A stretch of 64,000 nucleotides of DNA from Maribacter forsetii DSM 18668 (GTDB lineage: Bacteria > Bacteroidota > Bacteroidia > Flavobacteriales > Flavobacteriaceae), in assembly GCF_000744105.1 (NCBI RefSeq), contig NZ_JQLH01000001.1, positions 372,001 through 436,000 of the forward strand, given 5' to 3'. Shown here in pieces: positions 18,701 to 26,089 of this stretch. Each line of letters starts with the position of its first letter. Position 1 is the stretch's first letter. The notes under the pieces are model-generated. The model worked only from the letters and a program-made list of their open reading frames with translations. It was not told the DNA's origin and ran no database searches. The position numbers were made by a program, and so were the translations under genes.

Positions 18701-18917
18701 GAATTTCCCAAATAAGTTTTCTGCGGAATATATATTCATGATCAATCAAACAAATAGTAGTATTCCAAGATTAAACAAGGCAAGTAAAGACCGTAAGGCT
18801 GAATTAGATACGCAATGGACTGGTTTAAAAGCTAAAGGAAAGCAATTCATCAATACAGCTATACCTGCTTACAATAAAACGTTATGGGATGTAGGAGTGG
18901 GTGCTATAAGATTATAA
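15792..18917 (+). CDS. Secreted VPS10/sortilin-type BNR beta-propeller protein, copy 2
   Basis: 1041 residues from the ATG at 15792, which gives a clean signal peptide (KKQLLFFIAVLATTITFAQ); an in-frame ATG 30 bases upstream is possible but would place ten polar residues before it. It opens with RNIGPFRGGRSVTATGV, matching copy 1, and has about eleven BNR boxes (STDAGKTW, SVDGGKTW, SEDGGKTW, TTDYGKTW and others), then a C-terminal Ig-like/helical region (NRFVWDMKHP). Tandem paralogues of similar length suggest an old duplication. Both are probably periplasmic or outer-surface. Substrate or partner unknown. Confidence 0.88.
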   Translation: MKKQLLFFIAVLATTITFAQNANDYFQPLKFRNIGPFRGGRSVTATGVIGDPMTYYMGTTGGGVWKTESAGQRWENISDGYFELGSVGAVSVSASNPNIVYVGMGEHAPRGVMTSYGDGVYKSTDAGKTWKKMGLEKTQHISRIIIHPTNPDIVYVAAQGALFEGNAERGVYKSVDGGKTWKNTLFVNNLTGASELSMDANYPEIMYAAMWEHQRKPNMVVSGGAGSGLYKSTDAGETWQKIHNGLPEEKGKMAIAVSPSNSNKVYALIESDSDADKGGLFVSNDAGASWSMVSGDNRLVQRAWYYIEVFIDPNDEDTVYVLSAPALRSEDGGKTWETLSGTHGDYHNLWINPDNSKNMVIANDGGAAVSFDYAKTWSTQDNMPTAQFYRISVDNLFPYNIYGGQQDNRSVKISSLSAGSSSITTRDWTDSAGGESAFLAFDPDNPRYVMGGQYLGTVEVMDMESKAATQIMQAPIQYLGREARDMRYLFNWNAPIIASTHELGTFYHGAQYVFRTRDMGLTWDKISDDLTRNIDAKQGNGGGPYTNEAVGAENYGTLAYILESPHEKGFIWTGSDDGLVHLTKNGGETWENVTPKGLKECLINAIEVSPHDPATAYIATTRYKFNDYTPGFYKTTDYGKTWTAINSGIPYGAFTRVVREDEFKKDLLYAGTEKGIYASWNGGKSWEPFQLNLPKTPITDLKMHKGDMVVATSGRSFWILDDVIALGQYQPSKTGLQILKPKDAYNGSWRSPLSGNSDKFTGSDAFNGINPANGVVLYYELPKLADSTAIALEVSDAKGKVIRTISSEKDPTYKPHNGGGSPPAPTLSKKKGLNRFVWDMKHPIMPGVPDVYIEAGFSGHKVSPGTYTFKLIVDGQTVATTGTIKEVPTYETKPGQYEEFDAFMTTAEAELTEMHNMINQLYAAQKDLTEVLKKVMDPSVKTAGEKLLADMKAWDADMVQRKSQAYDDVENFPNKFSAEYIFMINQTNSSIPRLNKASKDRKAELDTQWTGLKAKGKQFINTAIPAYNKTLWDVGVGAIRL

Positions 18918-18940
18918 GATAAGTTCTATTCGCTTTTACT

Positions 18941-19115
18941 AACTTTGAACTTGTTTAAGTTGAGAAAAGAGAAAAGAGAAAAGAGAAAATAGAATATAGA
19001 AAAGAGAAGGGAGAAATTAATTTTGCACTTGTGTTTGAGTTTGAGTTTTGAATTTGAATTTGAATTTGTTTCTTGCTTTTTAGCTTGCCTCTTGAACTTG
19101 AGTTTGTTTTTATAA
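18941..19115. repeat. Low-complexity simple-repeat tract
   Basis: Four tandem GAGAAAA heptamers (18962-18989) decay into related purine-rich units. A TTTGAG/TTTGAA hexamer array follows at about 19034-19069. TTGAACTTG occurs near both ends (about 18944 and 19091). The tract fills the space between the second VPS10 gene and hemJ. No convincing gene lies in it. Confidence 0.7.
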
Positions 19116-19120
19116 GCCTT

Positions 19121-19672
19121 ATGACAGAATATTACAATTATATAAAATCCCTGCATCTCATTTTCGTAATAACGTGGTTTGCAGGGCTTTTTTATATTCC
19201 TAGATTATTCATTTATCATATAGAAGCTCACCTAAAAGCATCACCTGAAAAGGAAATTCTTTCCAAACAATTGAAGTTGATGGCCAAACGCTTGTGGTAT
19301 ATTATTACTTGGCCATCGGCTGTATTGGCGGTATTTTTTGCCATTTGGTTGCTTATTATTTACCCAGGATGGTTATCGCAACCTTGGATGCACATAAAAC
19401 TTGGTTTTGTAGTGTTATTGATATTATATCACCTAAAAAACCATCAAATTTTCAAGAAGTTTCAACAAGATGATATTCAATACACCTCTAAATTCATGCG
19501 TATATGGAATGAAGGTGCCACGCTAATTTTATTCGCAGTTGTCTTCTTGGTGATTTTGAAGAGTTCTTTTAATTGGATTTTTGGGGTAGTGGGTATTATA
19601 GTTTTAGGAATACTTTTAATGCTGGGAATAAGACTATACAAAAGAATAAGGAACAAGAATCCCGAAGCTTAG
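19121..19672 (+). CDS. hemJ: Protoporphyrinogen IX oxidase, HemJ/CopD-like membrane protein
   Basis: 183 residues from the ATG at 19121 (MTEYYNYIKSLH); an earlier in-frame ATG lies inside the repeat tract and would add a non-conserved N-terminus. The HemJ family motif is clear: YNYIKSLHLIFVITWFAGLFYIPRLFIYH with the conserved histidine that ligates heme, followed by LKLMAKRLWYIITWPSAV and WMHIKLGFVVLLILYH. About four membrane helices. HemJ oxidises protoporphyrinogen IX to protoporphyrin IX just before ferrochelatase, so it fits the local heme genes hemA, hemCD, hemE and hemH. Confidence 0.88.
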   Translation: MTEYYNYIKSLHLIFVITWFAGLFYIPRLFIYHIEAHLKASPEKEILSKQLKLMAKRLWYIITWPSAVLAVFFAIWLLIIYPGWLSQPWMHIKLGFVVLLILYHLKNHQIFKKFQQDDIQYTSKFMRIWNEGATLILFAVVFLVILKSSFNWIFGVVGIIVLGILLMLGIRLYKRIRNKNPEA

Positions 19673-20075
19673 TGTACTATTAAAAGACGTAATAGCAACA
19701 AGTATAAGTAGTTCTTATTGAAAACTAAAATGCAGGTTATACAGTTTTGATGGCTTTTGTTTTAATCAGTTTTCAGGTTTACTTTCTCCTTATTTGGTAA
19801 AGGAACAAAGCTATTTTGTACCATTCATTTTCTTCGAAATTTTAGGGTGTCCTTCTCAATACAATCGTTTTTTTAATAGAGTCCTCTATTCACTGAAAAC
19901 CTCATGCCATTCACTGAAATTGCGCATTTTACGTTAAATCATTATTCATATTTGTGGTTACATGAAAGGAAGTAAAAAGAGGTATTAATGAGATGGAACG
20001 CTAGGGTTTCTTTTATTGATTCTAATGTTGACTTGCACCTAAATAGTATTGAATCCAAAATTTGAAATATATATT
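19673..20075. other. 403-base intergenic region with a candidate regulatory site
   Basis: No convincing ORF or RNA gene is seen. It contains the direct repeat described at 19888-19919 and, 27 bases further on, a CATATTTG box (19947-19954) one base off the -7 consensus. About 120 bases separate that box from the DUF3500 start, giving a long leader. Confidence 0.5.
19888..19919 (+). promoter_or_regulatory. Candidate LytTR-type operator: 11-bp direct repeat with 21-bp period
   Basis: ATTCACTGAAA occurs at 19888-19898 and identically at 19909-19919. The start-to-start distance is 21 bp, two helical turns, which is the geometry of LytTR-domain binding sites (two direct repeats about 9 bp long on one DNA face). 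A -7-like box follows. The regulator could be the LytTR protein at 42263-42997, but this is inference. Confidence 0.55.
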
Positions 20076-21452
20076 ATGAAAAAAACATTTTTAATTTTGC
20101 CAGGACTACCCTTGTTATTTCTTGTAACGCTATTGCTATTAAGTTGTTCAGATGATGATTCTACAACGAGTGACACCACGTATGAAACAACAGATGATGA
20201 CATTACCGAAGATGATACTACAGATGAGGACAGCTCAGAAGACACCTTTTCCTTAGAATGTACAACTGACGATGCCGAACAGTCTGTAAATACTGAAATA
20301 GAGACCATGCGACAGACCGTTGTAGATTTTAGAAACTCTCTTTCCACCACTCTTTTGGAAGAAGCATCTGTATGTTTAGATGATGAACGTTTTTACCTTT
20401 GGCATAATACTCCTGCGAATGATGAAAATAGGGATGGTATTACTTATGGTGATCTTACTGATGACCAATTAATAGCTTTTAAAGATATTTTACAGTTGTT
20501 TTTAAGTTCAGGAGGGTATCAAAAAGTGTATGAGATTACTGAGTTGTCAGAAGGCTGGTTAAATAACGTTCAAAGTACTGTTTGGGATCCAGATTTTTAC
20601 TCAATAGATATGTTCGGTGACCCGGAAACAAGTGGCTCATGGGGTTTTCAATTAGATGGTCACCATTGTGCGGTAAATTTTTTGGTCGATGGCGATAATG
20701 TTTCCATAGTTCCTGCATTTTTAGGGGGTGAACCTGCTGCCGATACATGGAACGGAGAAGATTTTGATATTTTTTCTGACGAAAGAGATTTGGCTTTGAA
20801 TCTTTACAATAGTTTAGAGTCGACTGAACTTGCTTCTGCATCTTCAACATCTACGTCACATTCATTAGAAGTTGGTCCTGCAGATATGAACGGTGACCCA
20901 GATCCTTATATTGGTACGTATGACTATTCTGAATTTGCCACTGGCTTAAAGTATTCCGATATGTCGGAAACTGCTCAAGCAAATCTTATTTTGGTCATGC
21001 AAGAATATGTATATAATTTAACCGATAGTTTTGCTGACGTTTGGTGGACGGATATTATGGAAAACATTGATGATACCTATTTTGTTTGGATAAATGATTC
21101 TGATTCTACACCCACTGCAACTTCGCAATTTTATTATAGAATTTACAATCCGTATTTATGGGCAGAATTTAATACCGAAGGTTCCACAGGTGCCAACTCC
21201 AGCACTATTGCAGATTATAACCATGTGCATACCATTACAAGAATACCGAATAACCCAACTACGGATAATGGTGGGGATTATGGAATTTTTGCTTACCTGA
21301 TAAATCAAGACGGACCAAAAACGCTTTTGGAACATTACGTACTCGCAGATCATCATAAAGCAAGTAAATTAAAATTTGATTATAAGCTTACTTCTAGTGA
21401 TAACTCTATAAGTCATAATCTTAGTGGCCAAACACAATCTCACGAAGGATAA
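20076..21452 (+). CDS. DUF3500 lipoprotein, probably surface-exposed
   Basis: 458 residues from the ATG at 20076, which gives a lipoprotein signal (FLVTLLLLSC, lipid-modified Cys). The residues after Cys are SDDD, matching the acidic export signal that sends Bacteroidota lipoproteins to the cell surface. An acidic Asp/Thr-rich linker of about 35 residues follows. The DUF3500 body has ERFYLWHNTP, LTDDQLIAFKDIL, SWGFQLDGHHCAVNF and, near the C-terminus, the FYYRIYNPYLWAEF and DGGDYG-like segments, with histidines in the GHH motif. Function unknown. It stands alone with its own terminator at 21481-21528. Confidence 0.85.
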   Translation: MKKTFLILPGLPLLFLVTLLLLSCSDDDSTTSDTTYETTDDDITEDDTTDEDSSEDTFSLECTTDDAEQSVNTEIETMRQTVVDFRNSLSTTLLEEASVCLDDERFYLWHNTPANDENRDGITYGDLTDDQLIAFKDILQLFLSSGGYQKVYEITELSEGWLNNVQSTVWDPDFYSIDMFGDPETSGSWGFQLDGHHCAVNFLVDGDNVSIVPAFLGGEPAADTWNGEDFDIFSDERDLALNLYNSLESTELASASSTSTSHSLEVGPADMNGDPDPYIGTYDYSEFATGLKYSDMSETAQANLILVMQEYVYNLTDSFADVWWTDIMENIDDTYFVWINDSDSTPTATSQFYYRIYNPYLWAEFNTEGSTGANSSTIADYNHVHTITRIPNNPTTDNGGDYGIFAYLINQDGPKTLLEHYVLADHHKASKLKFDYKLTSSDNSISHNLSGQTQSHEG

Positions 21453-21480
21453 AAGTTAATTAATAGGGTCTAATATTGTT

Positions 21481-21528
21481 AAACAGAAAAGAACAACCTT
21501 AAAAATGTTGTTCTTTTCTGTTTTTTTT
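21481..21528 (+). terminator. Intrinsic terminator after the DUF3500 gene
   Basis: AAACAGAAAAGAACAAC pairs perfectly over 17 bp with GTTGTTCTTTTCTGTTT across a 9-base loop, followed by a T-run. Textbook rho-independent terminator. Confidence 0.9.
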
Positions 21529-21586
21529 GTGTTTTACAGTTAAAAAGGCTGCTACAGCTTTGTTAATTTTAGATAATCGTAAAAGT

Positions 21587-22591
21587 ATGAAGATGAGAAA
21601 TATAATGATGTTAGGGTTAATTAGTGTGTTTATCCAATTTTCATTTGCACAGTCAAACAACCTGAAATGGCTTGATATTGAATTGGCGAACTATGAATAT
21701 CCTTTTGATGTTTCTGAGTTGAATTTAAAAGTTCAAGGTCAAGATCTGCAAATGTCTTACATGGATGTAAAGCCTTCTAACTTTAACGGCAAGAGCATTG
21801 TGCTTTTTCACGGTAAAAACTTCAATGGAGCCTATTGGAAAACTACAATCGAAGCACTGACTGAAGAAGGCTATCGCGTAATTGTACCGGATCAAATAGG
21901 CTTTGGTAAATCTTCTAAACCAGCATATTTTCATTATACATTTCAACAATTGGCACGCAATACAAAAGAGTTGCTTGATACCTTGAAGATAACTAAAACG
22001 ACTATTTTAGGGCATTCTATGGGAGGCATGCTGGCTACTCGATTTGCGCTAATGTACCCTAAAACAACAGAGAAGTTGGTTTTGGAAAACCCCATCGGAC
22101 TTGAAGATTGGAAATTAAAAGTGCCTTACAAACCTGTTGAATGGTGGTATGCCAATGAACTTAAGAAAAGTTATGAAGGCATTAAAAATTACCAATTGAA
22201 AAATTATTATGATAATAAGTGGAAAAGCGACTATGATCAATGGGTAAATTTATTGGCCGGTTGGACATTGAATTCAGATTATGATAGAATTGCCTGGAAT
22301 GCTGCGCTAACCTATGACATGATTTTTACACAACCTGTAGTGTATGAGTTTAAAAATATTACTACACCTACGTTATTAATTATTGGTACAAGAGATAGAA
22401 CGGCACTTGGTAAGCCATTAGTTTCTGATGAGGTGAGAAAAACAATGGGACTTTATAATCAATTAGGTAAAACAACACAGCAGCGCATACAGAACGCTCA
22501 ATTAGTGGAAATAGATGATATTGGTCATTTACCACATATTGAAAAATTTGAAAGCTTTATTACCCCATTAATTAAGTTTTTAAAAGAATAA
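21587..22591 (+). CDS. Secreted alpha/beta hydrolase
   Basis: 334 residues from the ATG at 21587 (MKMRNIMMLG), giving a signal peptide ending FIQFSFAQ. An upstream in-frame ATG would run from the terminator and is unlikely. Alpha/beta-hydrolase motifs: SIVLFHGKNFNGAYW (oxyanion region), DQIGFGKSSKP, nucleophile elbow GHSMGGMLA, acid in IGTRDRTA, and histidine in IDDIGHLPHIEKFE. The form is close to periplasmic esterase or haloalkane-dehalogenase-like hydrolases. Substrate unknown. It lies convergent to the kinase gene. Confidence 0.88.
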   Translation: MKMRNIMMLGLISVFIQFSFAQSNNLKWLDIELANYEYPFDVSELNLKVQGQDLQMSYMDVKPSNFNGKSIVLFHGKNFNGAYWKTTIEALTEEGYRVIVPDQIGFGKSSKPAYFHYTFQQLARNTKELLDTLKITKTTILGHSMGGMLATRFALMYPKTTEKLVLENPIGLEDWKLKVPYKPVEWWYANELKKSYEGIKNYQLKNYYDNKWKSDYDQWVNLLAGWTLNSDYDRIAWNAALTYDMIFTQPVVYEFKNITTPTLLIIGTRDRTALGKPLVSDEVRKTMGLYNQLGKTTQQRIQNAQLVEIDDIGHLPHIEKFESFITPLIKFLKE

Positions 22592-22656
22592 GTATTGGTT
22601 ATACAAAGCTTGTTGGGGTATATTTTTTAATATGTAGATATGCCTAATTTATTCAA

Positions 22657-25600
22657 TTAAGACTTCAAGGAGTTTTTTGCTTTTTTTGCCGCAATTTTAG
22701 CTTTTGGTAGTACAAGCTTAAAGGTTGCTCCCTTGTTCTTACCTTCCGATTCTGCTATGATGGTACCACCATGAGAAATGGCAATTTGTTTAACCATATA
22801 CAAACCTAAACCTGTTCCCTTTACGTTATCATGAAATCTTTCAAATGGGGTGAACAATTTTTCTAATGCCTGCTCGTCCATACCTAAACCATTATCTTTT
22901 ACCAAAAAGATATTATTGTCACCATCCTCCTCAAAATCCACAATTATTTTAGGGTTAGGTTGATCGCCCATATATTTTATGGCATTGTCCAAGAAATTTC
23001 CAAAAACTTGTATTATTCTATTAAGGTCACCAAAAATACTGGGAAGGTTTTCAGCTATGGTAAGCTCTATATTTTTGTTCTTGAGCTGGCTTTTAATAAG
23101 ATTTCTTGACAGCGCTAATATTTCATTTGTTTTTAAAAGCTCATTTTTATTTTCAATTTTACCTAACCTAGCTATTTCAGTTATGTCAGATATTAATTCG
23201 TTCATATTATTACAAGAAACGTCAATTAAACTCAAGTACTCGGCTACATCTGGGTGGTCTTCTAGTTCCATTTCTAATGGTATTAGACTGGCCAATCCTT
23301 TAATGTTGCTTAACGGACTCTTTAAATCATGGGATACTGCGTATGTAAAACGTTGAATTTCTTCGTTTTTTGATTTTAAATTGTCTGCGGCTTCTACAAG
23401 TTTATTTTTTTGAAATTGTAGTTCTTTAGTACGTTCGTCAACTTTCAATTCTAGACTTCGTTGATTTTTTCTGATATTTTGTAGTTTAATATGTTGTGCT
23501 ATATAGAATATCAATAATACGAGAGCGATCATTAATGCCTTAAACCACCAAGTTTGCCAATAAGGTGGGGTAACTGTAATATGGAGATCTATTTCGTTAT
23601 CAACCCAAACACCATCAGAATTAGTAGATTTTATTCTTAATGTATATTCTCCGGGATTTAAATTTGTATATGTTGCTGTAGGATGGTTGCCAACATAATT
23701 CCAATCTTTTTCAAAACCTTCAAGGTAAAATGCATAATTAACACTTTCTGGGTGTCTAAAAGTAAGGGCTTTAAAATCTATATTTATAACAGATTGATCG
23801 TAGTTAAAGGTTAGGGAGTCTACTTGACTGATATCTTTTTCTAATATTCCAAAGTCATCATTTGGTAAAACGGGTTGATTAAAAAGTTTCAATCCAGAGA
23901 CAAATAACGTAAGTGTGTCTTTTCGTTTTTCAACATCACTTGCAGTAAAAATATTAAAGCCATTAATGCCACCAAATATATATTCCCCTTTTTTAGTAGT
24001 TATAGATGAACTTGCAATAAATTCTTTAGATTGAAGACCATCGCCTACATCGTAATTAATTGTTTCTCCGGTTTTGTTGTTATATCTAATGATTCCTTCT
24101 TCGGTGCTAAGCCATAAGTGGTTGTTTTGATCGTCTATAATACCTTTAATAGCGTCGTTTTTTAAGCCGTCAGCCTTGGCAATCACTAAAAATGAATCTG
24201 TTTCTGGGTTATATTTGTTAAGTCCACCTTGTGTACCTACCCAAATGGTATCTTCGATATCTTGAATAATAACATTGATAAAACTATTGCTTAAAGAATT
24301 TTTGGTATGATAATGAACAGTTGACCATTCGTTGCCATTTTTTGTTAGCTTAAACAAACCTGTGTTCAATGTTCCAATCCATATATTACCTTGGTTGTCT
24401 TCAAAAATCTGGTATATGGAGTTAATTATACTGCCGTCAATTTCTGATTTAAGCGTTATATTTTCATGTGTTTTTGTTTTGGGGTCATACACTTGTACAC
24501 CTGAAAAGTAGTTTACTATCCAAATTCTTTCTTTTTTATCTTTTAAAAGATCAATAATTATATTTGATTTTAAAAATGAATTTTCTGAAGTTAGTACACT
24601 GGTTTTTTTGGTTTTTGTATTAAGTATAGCTATACCATTTGTCCATGTTCCCGCCCATAATTCGTCATCTTTGGTCTGTATTATGGAAAGAACTACATTA
24701 CTGGGAAATGTTTTATTTCTTAGCGAATAATTTTCAAATGTATCTGATGCACGGTCCCAATAATCAATACCTCCACCATCTGTGCCAATCCAAAGGTTGC
24801 CTTTATCGTCTTCTGCAAAGCAGTTCACTAATTTATTACTTAGTCTCTTTGGGTTGAATGGGTCAGAATTTACATGTCTAAATTTATAGTATTCTTTATC
24901 ATAAATGTTCAGCCCACTTTTATAAGGGGCAATCCACATTGTACCGTCTCGTGTACATAATAAAGCCCATATAGAATTACCGGAAATGGAATTGGGTCTT
25001 GTAACACTGTACTCAATATGTCTTATAAAATCTAGATTGTCATTGTAAATATATAAACCGTTATTTTCTGTGCCTATCCACAATTCATCATCAAGATTTT
25101 TTTCTAAAGATCGTATACCAAAACCAGGACTAACCTCTTTTTCTTTGGTGAAATTAATTGAATTGTCTGTTATGTCCAGCTTAAATAGAGAGCCAGTTCC
25201 GGAACCTATCAATAAACTATTATCTGATGATTTTATGCCGGTGATCATTGCCTCTGTTTGCAATATTTTACTAATAATCTCCATCTCATAATTAAGGATA
25301 ACGGTATTATAGGTAAAAACAACTAGAACGCGGTTAGCATCTAAAACATCAATTTTAATAACTTTATTAAGTCTAGGATTGCCAATATTTATATGTTTAT
25401 TAGGGGGAGGAAAATGTTTTACTTTACCAGTTTCTAGCTCGTAACTATAAAAACCGCTAGATTCTGACCCCAGCCAAAGTATACCGTCTTTTTTAACTAT
25501 TATCTCAAAAACTTCGTCCTTGATGGTTTCACCTTCGTTGATGAACGGATATGGAGTTATAATATTTAAACTACGATCATAAAGGCTAAGACCCTCATTT

Positions 25601-25908
25601 GTACCGATGATAATATTTTGTCCATCTTCATGTAAGGCTACAATATATTCGTGTTTTAGACCAGTTATGCCATCTAAACTTTTGGTGTAAATTTCAAAAT
25701 CTTTTCCATCATATCTGTTCAGCCCATTTCTGGTTCCTATCCAAATAAAACCAAAATTATCTTCCAAAAGTACGGTAGCACTACTTTGAGACATGCCATC
25801 TTGTATGTGCTGAAAATTAAGAGATTCTTGCTGCTGAGATTGTGCAGAATACGGACAGAGGACGACTACTAAAAAGGTAATAAACGTGAAGAGGTATTTT
25901 AATAACAT
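22657..25908 (-). CDS. Two-component-regulator-propeller sensor histidine kinase
   Basis: 1083 residues from the ATG at 25908, which begins a good signal peptide (LLKYLFTFITFLVVVLCPYSAQSQ); upstream in-frame ATGs lack this. The periplasmic part is a double seven-bladed propeller with many Reg_prop units (FIWIGTRNGLNRYDG, LWIGTDGGGIDYWD, IWVGTQGGLNKYNP), then a Y_Y_Y domain (LNPGEYTLRIKSTN). One membrane helix follows (WWFKALMIALVLLIFYIAQ), then HisKA (RFTYAVSHDLKSPLSN, His near 860) and HATPase (DNGLGMD, GTGLGLYMVKQIA). It lacks the receiver and AraC domains of hybrid HTCS sensors. No response regulator is adjacent, so the partner is unknown. Confidence 0.92.
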   Translation of the reverse strand: MLLKYLFTFITFLVVVLCPYSAQSQQQESLNFQHIQDGMSQSSATVLLEDNFGFIWIGTRNGLNRYDGKDFEIYTKSLDGITGLKHEYIVALHEDGQNIIIGTNEGLSLYDRSLNIITPYPFINEGETIKDEVFEIIVKKDGILWLGSESSGFYSYELETGKVKHFPPPNKHINIGNPRLNKVIKIDVLDANRVLVVFTYNTVILNYEMEIISKILQTEAMITGIKSSDNSLLIGSGTGSLFKLDITDNSINFTKEKEVSPGFGIRSLEKNLDDELWIGTENNGLYIYNDNLDFIRHIEYSVTRPNSISGNSIWALLCTRDGTMWIAPYKSGLNIYDKEYYKFRHVNSDPFNPKRLSNKLVNCFAEDDKGNLWIGTDGGGIDYWDRASDTFENYSLRNKTFPSNVVLSIIQTKDDELWAGTWTNGIAILNTKTKKTSVLTSENSFLKSNIIIDLLKDKKERIWIVNYFSGVQVYDPKTKTHENITLKSEIDGSIINSIYQIFEDNQGNIWIGTLNTGLFKLTKNGNEWSTVHYHTKNSLSNSFINVIIQDIEDTIWVGTQGGLNKYNPETDSFLVIAKADGLKNDAIKGIIDDQNNHLWLSTEEGIIRYNNKTGETINYDVGDGLQSKEFIASSSITTKKGEYIFGGINGFNIFTASDVEKRKDTLTLFVSGLKLFNQPVLPNDDFGILEKDISQVDSLTFNYDQSVINIDFKALTFRHPESVNYAFYLEGFEKDWNYVGNHPTATYTNLNPGEYTLRIKSTNSDGVWVDNEIDLHITVTPPYWQTWWFKALMIALVLLIFYIAQHIKLQNIRKNQRSLELKVDERTKELQFQKNKLVEAADNLKSKNEEIQRFTYAVSHDLKSPLSNIKGLASLIPLEMELEDHPDVAEYLSLIDVSCNNMNELISDITEIARLGKIENKNELLKTNEILALSRNLIKSQLKNKNIELTIAENLPSIFGDLNRIIQVFGNFLDNAIKYMGDQPNPKIIVDFEEDGDNNIFLVKDNGLGMDEQALEKLFTPFERFHDNVKGTGLGLYMVKQIAISHGGTIIAESEGKNKGATFKLVLPKAKIAAKKAKNSLKS

Positions 25909-26065
25909 GTTAACCTTTACATAAGTATTTTGTATTAACGCAATTAAAAGTAAGAAATTACTTTCAGATTTATTTTGTTTAATAAAACTTTGCATTAGAA
26001 CATGATTCAATTTAGTGTTTTTTAGTCTGAACTTTAGGTTTAGCTGATTTTGGTGCGATATTTGC

Positions 26066-26073
26066 TAACTTTG
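26066..26073 (+). promoter_or_regulatory. Candidate -7 box for the kinase at 26090
   Basis: TAACTTTG fits TAnnTTTG and lies 16 bases before the TTG start codon. No clear -33 box. Confidence 0.3.
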
Positions 26074-26089
26074 AAGAAACGCATAACTT

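Noticed and set aside
18962..19069. CRISPR array
   Set aside because: The repeats are 6-7 bases and tandem with no spacers; no cas genes are in the window.
18926..19156. Minus-strand open frame of 76 codons before hemJ
   Set aside because: Its residues come straight from the simple-repeat tract (runs of Lys/Asn/Ser and Phe/Leu), and it overlaps the hemJ start. No conserved pattern.
22657..25908. Propeller kinase as a hybrid HTCS regulator
   Set aside because: The C-terminus ends after HATPase. There is no receiver or AraC domain, so it is a plain sensor kinase.
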